Shown here: piece after piece, positions 12,929 through 19,361 of the stretch
How the letters are laid out: every line of letters begins with the position of its first letter
Position numbering within the stretch: position 1 is the first letter of the stretch
Assembly: GCA_025449775.1 (NCBI GenBank)
Contig: JANWIS010000012.1
Location: 1 to 19,361, forward strand
DNA: 19,361 nt
Direction: 5' to 3'
Source of the DNA: Ignavibacteriaceae bacterium
Lineage (GTDB): Bacteria; Bacteroidota; Ignavibacteria; Ignavibacteriales; Ignavibacteriaceae
Notes under the pieces: model-generated
Seen by the model: the letters and a program-made list of their open reading frames with translations, nothing else
Databases searched by the model: none
Told to the model about the DNA's origin: nothing
Made by a program: the position numbers and the translations under genes

Positions 12929-14563
12929 TTGAATACAAAATTTAGAAACTCATCTTTATTCACCCGGATGTTACAGAAGCTATCAACCTGCTCCATTTTA
13001 TTTCTTTTTATCACATCAGCTTTCGCACAGCAGCTTCCTGATTATCAGGAAAGATTTATTAAAGACTCACTGGACAAATTAAGCAGCGATTTATCTGATA
13101 TGATTTCTACCGGACCAACAGAGGGAATTATTAACCCTTTAGAATATAAAGTTGGACCGGGAGATAAAATTTTTCTCTCCATAAGCGGTGTAAGAGAAAT
13201 GTCATTTACATTATTAATTGACCAGGAAGGCTGGCTGTATATTCCTAAAGTTGGTGGGATTGATCTCCGGAATGTTTCATTGGCAGATGCAAAAAATAAA
13301 ATCAACAAAACAATTCTTAAGTATTACAAAGATGTTGATATTTTTATCTCGTTGGTGGGATTCAGAAACATTAAAGTTTCATTAACAGGTGATGTTGTCA
13401 GACCATCGATATTTGTACTTTCTGCCAACTCACGGTTGATCGATCTTCTGGCAGTATCTAGAGGATTTAAACCAACATCAAATTTGAGAGACATACGAAT
13501 AATTTCCAGGGATAGTACTGAAAAAAGTTTTGACTTCCTTTCATTTTTAAGATTTGGTGATTACTCAAACAATCCCATTCTGGTTGAAGGTGATGTTGTG
13601 ATGATAAATAAAGTTGATAGGACTGTGAAGATCAGTGGCGAAATACAATATCCTGCTGTTTATGAATTCCGTGAAGGGGAAACAATTTTAGATCTTATAA
13701 ATCTTGCTGGCGGATTTACATACAAAGCAAGGAAGGATACTATTGAACTTGTAAAATTCATGAGTGATGGAAAAGTACAGCAGAGTGATTACTTTTCTTA
13801 TGATGAACTGGATGAAAGTGTATTAAATCTTCAAAACAAAGACCATGTAATCGTACGACAAATTCCTGAATATTTAATTGACCACTCTGTAAGGGTCGAT
13901 GGTTATGTTAAATATCCGGGCTGGTATAAAATTAACAAAGATTCAACAACACTTGTCCAGATTATCTATGAAGCAGGAGGTTTTATAGATGAAGCTTCAC
14001 TTACAGAAGCCTCAATAAGAAGATTCATGGATGTAGACGAACTCGATCCTGAATATGAAAGACTCAAACTTATTCCAACCGATATGATGACTGAAGATGA
14101 GTATGATTATTTTAAAGCTAAATCGAGACAATCATCCGGTATAGTGATCGTTGACTTCGTAAAATTGTTTGAAAAAAACAAGATGAGTGAAAATATTATC
14201 TTACGTAAAAATGATCTCATTACCATACCTCAGCATAAAGATTATATAATTATGTTAGGACAGTTTGTTAGTCCCGGAAAAATAATTTACGATTCATTAT
14301 TAACAATTAATGATTATATCTTGCTTGCTGGTGGTTTTGGCTGGCGTGCTCTGGAAGGTGATGTAAGAATTATAAAAGCAAAAACAGGTGAATGGATTGA
14401 TGCTGACGACAATGTTTTACTTCAGCCTGGTGATACAATTTGGGCACCGGAAGATCCACCCGGACCAAAATTCTGGGATGTATTTACAGATGTACTATCG
14501 GTGGTTGCACAAGTGGCTGCTATTATTGCTGCCGCTGCTGCTATAATAATAGCTACAAGGTAA
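12929..14563 (+). CDS. SLBB-domain polysaccharide export protein, Wza-like
   Basis: This outer-envelope export protein is of the Wza/polysaccharide-export type. A signal peptide ends near SAFAQQ (about residue 34) and lacks a lipobox Cys, unlike canonical Wza. A polysaccharide-export domain begins near residue 71 with LEYKVGPGDKIFLSISG. About four SLBB-like repeats follow, starting near 149 (KVSLTGDVVRP), 234 (KISGEIQYP), 322 (VRVDGYVKYP) and 441 (IIMLGQFVSP), each with a later LLAGGF-like or LAGGF segment. The last 20 residues form an Ala/Ile-rich hydrophobic segment (VVAQVAAIIAAAAAIIIATR) that may be a membrane-spanning end, like the Wza pore helix. The start used is TTG 12929; ATG 12968 gives a tighter signal peptide and is equally possible. 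Neither has a ribosome site. Confidence 0.85.
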   Translation: MNTKFRNSSLFTRMLQKLSTCSILFLFITSAFAQQLPDYQERFIKDSLDKLSSDLSDMISTGPTEGIINPLEYKVGPGDKIFLSISGVREMSFTLLIDQEGWLYIPKVGGIDLRNVSLADAKNKINKTILKYYKDVDIFISLVGFRNIKVSLTGDVVRPSIFVLSANSRLIDLLAVSRGFKPTSNLRDIRIISRDSTEKSFDFLSFLRFGDYSNNPILVEGDVVMINKVDRTVKISGEIQYPAVYEFREGETILDLINLAGGFTYKARKDTIELVKFMSDGKVQQSDYFSYDELDESVLNLQNKDHVIVRQIPEYLIDHSVRVDGYVKYPGWYKINKDSTTLVQIIYEAGGFIDEASLTEASIRRFMDVDELDPEYERLKLIPTDMMTEDEYDYFKAKSRQSSGIVIVDFVKLFEKNKMSENIILRKNDLITIPQHKDYIIMLGQFVSPGKIIYDSLLTINDYILLAGGFGWRALEGDVRIIKAKTGEWIDADDNVLLQPGDTIWAPEDPPGPKFWDVFTDVLSVVAQVAAIIAAAAAIIIATR

Positions 14564-14567
14564 CCTG

Positions 14568-15719
14568 ATGACATTACACGATATCATTCACGTTATTATT
14601 ATCAACTGGAAAACTATTATCAAGCTGACTATTGGAGCAGCAATAGTGATGATTGTGTTTTTCTTTTTCATCTCACCGATTACATACAATGCACCAGTTA
14701 CAATTCTTCCACCGGAGGAGACTGACCAAATGTCCGGTCTAGGTTCGTTACTTTCTGGAGGTGAGATGACGGATTTCTTAACTGGTAAAATGTCATCCGG
14801 TAATTCACAACTATTTATTGAAATTCTTAAGAGCAGAACTGCTGCAGAATATGTTGTAAAAAAACATAACCTGATGGAATATTTTGATCAAGAAAATATT
14901 CATGAGGCAGCAAAGTATCTTCAAAAGGAATTAAACATTGATTTAAATAAGGAAGGAATAATTACTTTATCAGTTAACATTTCAACAAGTGCAATCCCAT
15001 TGGTTTTTTCAAATAAAGATTCAATGAAAAATCTTTCTGCTGATATTTCCAATTCATATGTAGAAGCGTTGGATAAAATCAATCGTGAAAAAGTTTCTTA
15101 CCGTGCCAAACGTGCAAGGGAATATATCGAGCAGCAAATCATTCAAACTAAAAATGAATTAGATACTGCCGAAACCAGGCTGATGGAGTTTCAGAAAAAA
15201 AATAAAACCATTTCACTTCCGGAACAACTAAACTCATCTATTGAAAGTGCTGCCAAGTTGAAAGCTGAGATTGTTAATACTGAAATTGAAATTGGACTGC
15301 TTGAACCAAATTCCAGTGTAGATAATAGAACTTTGCTAGCATTAAGAAAAAAACTAGCTGCACTTCAGGAAGAATACAGGAAATTCGATATTGAATCAGA
15401 TGATTACGTTGTTGCATTCAGCAATGTTCCTGAATTGGGAATGGAGCTTGCCAAATTGTTACGAACTGTTAAAATAAAAAATGAAGTTTACCTTCTTTTG
15501 CAGCAGCAATACTATAGAGAAAAAATTCAGGAAAACAGAGATGTACCTACAACAGATATTCTTGATGAAGCTATCCCACCTAGAAAACAATCTTCACCAC
15601 GAATAATTTATTCAACAGTTGTAGGAAGTATATTTGTTTTCTTTCTTGTTTCACTTTTCTTTGTAATTAAAGAAAAGAAGATCAGTATCTTCAATGTAAA
15701 ACAGAACCGGGAAATATGA
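14568..15719 (+). CDS. Wzz-type polysaccharide co-polymerase / chain-length determinant
   Basis: The 383-residue inner-membrane protein controls polymer length and links synthesis to export. The N-terminal helix (about residues 15-37) and a C-terminal helix (about 350-372) frame a large periplasmic region that is mainly coiled coil (about residues 185-285). The Wzz-like ending ILDEAIPPRKQSSPR precedes the last helix, and the opening VTILPPEETDQMSGLGSLL is typical of PCP proteins. There is no C-terminal tyrosine kinase domain, since the tail after the last helix is only about 15 residues, so any kinase would be separate. It begins 4 bases after the SLBB gene and its stop overlaps the next ATG, showing a tight operon. 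Confidence 0.85.
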   Translation: MTLHDIIHVIIINWKTIIKLTIGAAIVMIVFFFFISPITYNAPVTILPPEETDQMSGLGSLLSGGEMTDFLTGKMSSGNSQLFIEILKSRTAAEYVVKKHNLMEYFDQENIHEAAKYLQKELNIDLNKEGIITLSVNISTSAIPLVFSNKDSMKNLSADISNSYVEALDKINREKVSYRAKRAREYIEQQIIQTKNELDTAETRLMEFQKKNKTISLPEQLNSSIESAAKLKAEIVNTEIEIGLLEPNSSVDNRTLLALRKKLAALQEEYRKFDIESDDYVVAFSNVPELGMELAKLLRTVKIKNEVYLLLQQQYYREKIQENRDVPTTDILDEAIPPRKQSSPRIIYSTVVGSIFVFFLVSLFFVIKEKKISIFNVKQNREI

Positions 15720-16651
15720 AGACTGCTGTAATAACTGGAGGTGCCGGATTTTTAGGTTCTCATCTTTGCGATAAATTATTGCATGAAGGTTTAAAAGTCA
15801 TCTGCATCGATAACCTGATTACCGGAAATGTAGAAAATATTTCTCACCTCGCTGGAAATGAAAATTTTTCTTTTGTAAAACATGATGTAACCAACTACAT
15901 TTTCATTCCAGGTGAGGTTGATTTCATTTTGCATTTCGCCTCTCCAGCCAGTCCGGTTGATTATTTACAGTTACCCATACAGACACTTAAAGTCGGATCA
16001 CTTGGAACACATAAAGCTTTAGGTCTTGCTAAAGAAAAAAAAGCCAGGTTCCTTCTTGCTTCCACATCAGAAGTTTATGGAGATCCGGAAATCCATCCTC
16101 AGCCTGAAGACTATTGGGGAAATGTTAATCCAATTGGTCCTCGTGGAGTCTATGATGAAGCCAAAAGATTTGCAGAAGCTCTTACAATGGCGTACCATCG
16201 TTATCATAATGTTGAAACACGAATTGCCAGAATTTTTAATACCTTTGGTCCAAAAATGAGAGCAAACGATGGAAGAGCAATTCCGAATTTCATAATGCAG
16301 GCATTGAATGGGGAACCCATTACAGTTTACGGTGATGGATCTCAGACAAGAAGCTTCTGTTATATTACTGATCAGGTTGATGGATTGTACAAATTACTCT
16401 TATCAGATGAAGATGAGCCGGTTAATATCGGGAATCCGGAAGAAATGACTGTACTGGAAATTGCAAAAGAAATAATTAAGCTTACAAAAAGCAGCAGCAA
16501 AATAATTTTTAACGAATTGCCTGTAAATGATCCAAAAGTAAGACAGCCAGATATTAAAAAAGCCAGCGAAAAATTAGGCTGGAAGCCTATTGTTAAACGT
16601 GAAGACGGATTAAGAAATACGATTGATTATTTTAAAAAATTAATCAACTGA
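15716..16651 (+). CDS. UDP-glucuronate decarboxylase (UDP-xylose synthase)
   Basis: The 311-residue enzyme is an extended short-chain dehydrogenase that turns UDP-glucuronate into UDP-xylose with NAD. The Rossmann start VITGGAGFLGSHL holds the GxxGxxG motif (residues 8-14). Further landmarks are HFASPASPVDYLQLP and the catalytic set Ser/Thr at 116-118 (ASTSEVYGD), Tyr146 and Lys150 (VYDEAK). HPQPEDYWGNVNPIGPRGVY is the family signature that separates these enzymes from general epimerases; RSFCYITDQVDGL and KPIVKREDGLRNTI follow. Its ATG overlaps the Wzz-type gene's stop (ATGA). It suggests a xylose- or pentose-containing polysaccharide. A dTDP-glucose dehydratase is a less likely alternative. 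Confidence 0.88.
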   Translation: MKTAVITGGAGFLGSHLCDKLLHEGLKVICIDNLITGNVENISHLAGNENFSFVKHDVTNYIFIPGEVDFILHFASPASPVDYLQLPIQTLKVGSLGTHKALGLAKEKKARFLLASTSEVYGDPEIHPQPEDYWGNVNPIGPRGVYDEAKRFAEALTMAYHRYHNVETRIARIFNTFGPKMRANDGRAIPNFIMQALNGEPITVYGDGSQTRSFCYITDQVDGLYKLLLSDEDEPVNIGNPEEMTVLEIAKEIIKLTKSSSKIIFNELPVNDPKVRQPDIKKASEKLGWKPIVKREDGLRNTIDYFKKLIN

Positions 16652-16706
16652 AAACTCACCAAATGCACTCCGAAAAAACTTTTGCTTCAAAGGTTTTAGA
16701 ATAAAA

Positions 16707-18254
16707 ATGAAACAAAAATTCGCTTCAACAATTGCCGGTGCTTCAATAATTATTTCTTTGCTCGGCTTGGTTAGTCGTAGTCTTGGTTTTTTACGGGAAA
16801 TGATGTTTGCAGCCTACTTTGGATTGGGACCTGAATTTGATTTGTATCTGGTTGGTGGAGTTTTACCGGTAACAATCAATTTCATAATTCTGTATATTGG
16901 TCAGAATTATTTTGTACCTGGATTTCAAAAAATTAATACTTCAGATCCGGATGCCGCGCAAAAATATTTTTCACAAACTTTTCTGTTTTTTGTATTAAGC
17001 GGTTTATTTATTGCACTTCTTCTATTCTTTATGAGTGATATGATAATGAGTCTTTATTTACTTACTAACTCGATAGATGAAAAAACAACTGCAATTGAAG
17101 TTTTCCGAATATTTTTAATTACAATTCCTTTCTCTGCTGGAATTTCAATTCTATCTGCATTACTTCAGATAAAATATGAATTTAAATTTCCTGCGATCTC
17201 AATTTTAGTATTGAATATTTCTATACTTATTCTCGTATTTCTATTCACAAACAAAATCGGCATTTATATTATCCCGATTGGTTATGTAATTGGGACGATA
17301 TTACAGCTTGTTTATTTACTGATAAAAACCCGGACATTCTTTAAACCAAAAATAAAAGATCATCTTTTTAACTATTCACATATAAAATCCATTGCAGGTT
17401 CATCATTATTAGTAATCGTATTAATAGAAGCAATCAGTCAACTATATTCCATTTCAGACAGATATTTTTACGGAAGTGTAAGTGCAGGTGGAATTGCATC
17501 GTTAAGTTTTGCGTACACAATCTTTTTTTTACCAATATCTATTTTTTCTATTTCATTTGCTACAGCTTTATTTCCGCGAATTACACAATCGATAAATAAT
17601 CAGGCGACGAATGATATCGAGAAAATATATAATGAAAGCATATCCGTAAATATTTTTCTTTTCATGCCTTTAACTTTTATCTTGTTCTATTTTGGTGATG
17701 CATTAATAAGAATAGCATTTGAAAGAGGAAAATTTCTTGAACATAGTACATTAATTACATATGGTGTATTAATGTGTTATTCTTTCAGTCTCGTATTTTA
17801 TTCAGCTTATGCACTTCTGAACAAAATATTTTACAGCTTGCATTTAGTTAAAATACTATTGAGCATAACAATATTCGGAATCCTGCTGAAAATAGTCTTG
17901 AACTTTTTGCTTGTGACTGAGTATCATCAGTACGGACTTGCTTTGAGCACAAGTATAAGTTATAGTTTCTTTTTTATCGCCAGCTACTTTACACTTAACA
18001 GCAAATTGAAGATTGTCGATAAAACTTTTTTTATAAGGGAATTTTTTCTTCACCTGCTTAATTGCTGCATTTGTTTGCTTGTTCTGGATATTACATCAGA
18101 GTTAATAGGTGCAAGTAGTTTGATTTCGGATATACTTTCGATTATAGGTTTCCTTGCAATCTACTTGATGAACCTTTTATTTTTAAAACACAGGACTGTT
18201 TTTATTCTTTATCAAACTTTACAAAGACTAAAATTCAATCAATCGGTTGCCTAA
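16707..18254 (+). CDS. MurJ/MviN-superfamily lipid II or polysaccharide flippase
   Basis: The 515-residue integral membrane protein has about 14 hydrophobic helices of the MOP superfamily. The N-terminal LGLVSRSLGFLREMMFAAYF and FGLGPEFDLYLVG are the MurJ-type opening, with ISFATALFPRI in the middle and AFERGKF in the seventh-eighth helix loop. MurJ normally flips lipid II for peptidoglycan. In this place, beside export, length-control and ligase genes, it more likely moves a polysaccharide repeat unit, but its sequence is closer to MurJ than to Wzx, so either role is possible. AAGG lies upstream of ATG. Its 55-base gap after the decarboxylase shows no clear terminator. A second, housekeeping MurJ elsewhere in the genome would favour the polysaccharide role. 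Confidence 0.85.
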   Translation: MKQKFASTIAGASIIISLLGLVSRSLGFLREMMFAAYFGLGPEFDLYLVGGVLPVTINFIILYIGQNYFVPGFQKINTSDPDAAQKYFSQTFLFFVLSGLFIALLLFFMSDMIMSLYLLTNSIDEKTTAIEVFRIFLITIPFSAGISILSALLQIKYEFKFPAISILVLNISILILVFLFTNKIGIYIIPIGYVIGTILQLVYLLIKTRTFFKPKIKDHLFNYSHIKSIAGSSLLVIVLIEAISQLYSISDRYFYGSVSAGGIASLSFAYTIFFLPISIFSISFATALFPRITQSINNQATNDIEKIYNESISVNIFLFMPLTFILFYFGDALIRIAFERGKFLEHSTLITYGVLMCYSFSLVFYSAYALLNKIFYSLHLVKILLSITIFGILLKIVLNFLLVTEYHQYGLALSTSISYSFFFIASYFTLNSKLKIVDKTFFIREFFLHLLNCCICLLVLDITSELIGASSLISDILSIIGFLAIYLMNLLFLKHRTVFILYQTLQRLKFNQSVA

Positions 18255-18283
18255 AAATTAGCGGGTTAAAATAAAATACAGTT

Positions 18284-19361
18284 ATGATGACATTAAGAAA
18301 CTATATTAAGGAAATATTTCAAGCATCGCCGGGAAATTTTTCATTTATTCTTTTTTCAGCATTACTCAGCATCCCAACAATAATTTTAAGTGAATGGCAG
18401 ATCTACACCATACCAGTATTATTATTGCTTATACTCAGCTTGTTATTCGGAGAGCGATTTGTTGTTGCAATAATTATTATTTCTTTATTTACACTTGTCG
18501 GAGAGTTCAACAGAACACTGAGACCCTTAATCCAGTTTGTAGATTTTACACTATTAGCAATTCTTTTTCTAAAAAAATTCGGATTATATTTTTCATATTT
18601 CTATAAAGTTCCCTGGTCAATTCTTTCTTTTCTTATCTTGTATTTTTCAGCTATGATAATTTCATCTGTTATGTCATCTTATCCATTAGCAGGCGTTGGA
18701 ATAATAGCCAGGCAATTTGTTTTTTTTATCATCACATACGTATTTTATTCACTGATAAATGATGAAGTTGATATTAAGAATTATTTTTTATCAATTACTC
18801 TTGTTGCCTGTGTACTTGTAACTATTTCATTTGTATCATTTATCTCAGAGGGATTTAGTCTTCTAAACATCATCTCCAAAGATAGAACAAGAGTTTCAGC
18901 TTTAATGACCAACCTTGAAGCTTTTACGAATTTTTTTGTGGTGGCTTTTCCATTAGTATTAGGAAACCTGCTGTTGAAAAAGGATTCATTCAGGATTAAA
19001 ATAAATTGGCTTCTTTTAATTTATGTAAGCATCGGTCTAGCACTTGCAATGTCTCGATCCGCCATCATTGGTGTAGTTGTGAGCACAGCAATAATATTTT
19101 TTATGTTAAGAAGAAAAAGTTTTTATCGCTTAACACTCTCACTAATATTTTTAGTGTTGATTTTTTTACTCTATGAACCGCTCAATGAAATGATGTCTCT
19201 CTTCTTAAGAATTGAAGAAGGAATGAGCGCTAGGGATTATCTCTGGAAAATGTCTTTCGATATGATTAATGATTTTCCAATTTTTGGTGTGGGACCTGGT
19301 GTATATAAATATGAAATGTTTAACTACTATCCGTACATGCTAAATGAATTCTTCGGCAAAG
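18284..19361 (+). CDS. O-antigen ligase/polymerase-like membrane protein, 3' end outside window
   Basis: The frame from ATG 18284 stays open to the end of the window (359 codons), so the gene is truncated by the window edge. It begins MMTLRNYIKEIF and is mostly hydrophobic with about ten helices. Later features are KDRTRVSALMTNLEAFTNFF, the ALAMSRSAIIGVVVS motif and FGVGPGVYKYEMFNYYP, which match the O-antigen ligase/Wzy_C family (the 'SRSA..G' and 'G.GPG.' motifs near the large periplasmic loop). The members either polymerise repeat units (Wzy) or ligate them to lipid A core (WaaL) and cannot be told apart without the full length. It follows the flippase by 29 bases, in the same operon. An ATG ATG start (18284/18287) leaves one residue of doubt. 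Confidence 0.85.
   Translation, partial: MMTLRNYIKEIFQASPGNFSFILFSALLSIPTIILSEWQIYTIPVLLLLILSLLFGERFVVAIIIISLFTLVGEFNRTLRPLIQFVDFTLLAILFLKKFGLYFSYFYKVPWSILSFLILYFSAMIISSVMSSYPLAGVGIIARQFVFFIITYVFYSLINDEVDIKNYFLSITLVACVLVTISFVSFISEGFSLLNIISKDRTRVSALMTNLEAFTNFFVVAFPLVLGNLLLKKDSFRIKINWLLLIYVSIGLALAMSRSAIIGVVVSTAIIFFMLRRKSFYRLTLSLIFLVLIFLLYEPLNEMMSLFLRIEEGMSARDYLWKMSFDMINDFPIFGVGPGVYKYEMFNYYPYMLNEFFGK

Noticed and set aside
14500..14563. Ala/Ile-rich 3' end of the SLBB gene considered as a frameshift artefact
   Set aside because: The frame continues cleanly from the last SLBB repeat to a stop placed 4 bases before the next gene, so it is a real C-terminus.
16026..16259. Plus-strand 77-codon frame inside the UDP-glucuronate decarboxylase gene
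   Set aside because: It is an out-of-frame overlap of conserved catalytic sequence; the enzyme frame is unbroken.
18394..18606. Plus-strand 70-codon frame near the window end
   Set aside because: The longer frame from 18284, open to the window edge with O-antigen ligase motifs, covers it in another phase.

Overview
The window looks like a chromosomal segment from an AT-rich, Gram-negative member of the FCB/Bacteroidota-Chlorobi assemblage, most plausibly an Ignavibacteria-type organism. This placement is inference from protein style, lipoproteins, the ndk and sucD sequence types, and TAnnTTTG promoter elements. No rRNA, tRNA, CRISPR array, transposase or phage gene was seen, and no gene-free stretch exceeds about 235 bases. 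Several genes use TTG or GTG starts (yajC, nfeD, recR, two lipoproteins, possibly the SLBB protein).

Layout. (1) Bases 1-2480, plus strand: the 3' part of tgt (queuosine tRNA modification), abutting yajC (Sec accessory), a hairpin, then a full-length NfeD/ClpP-class membrane protease. (2) Bases 2529-5652, minus strand: a small membrane-anchored protein, a lipoprotein of unknown role, ndk, and sucD with an unusual basic C-terminal tail. (3) Bases 5851-9112, minus strand: a tightly packed operon read as purC-like, psd, pssA, purS, purQ, tatA. It combines phosphatidylethanolamine synthesis, FGAM synthase subunits and a Tat translocase subunit; its first gene is a divergent SAICAR-synthetase relative with eroded signature motifs. 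(4) Bases 9251-12879, plus strand: ybaB-recR (the usual recombination pair), a SAM methyltransferase, two overlapping small lipoproteins that look like paralogues, and ftsX without ftsE. (5) Bases 12875-19361, plus strand: the start of an exopolysaccharide/O-antigen cluster. It holds a consensus Bacteroidota-type promoter, an SLBB/Wza-like export protein, a Wzz-type chain-length protein, UDP-glucuronate decarboxylase, a MurJ-superfamily flippase and an O-antigen ligase/polymerase-like protein cut by the window end.

How it fits together. Regions 1 to 4 are mostly housekeeping. Region 5 is a Wzx/Wzy-style surface-polysaccharide module: sugar-nucleotide supply (UDP-xylose), lipid-linked unit flipping, polymerisation or ligation, length control and outer-membrane export. 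The least explained items are the degenerate PurC-like protein at the head of the phospholipid/purine operon, the tandem lipoprotein pair before ftsX, and the basic SucD tail. I found no clear new defence or mobile system here.
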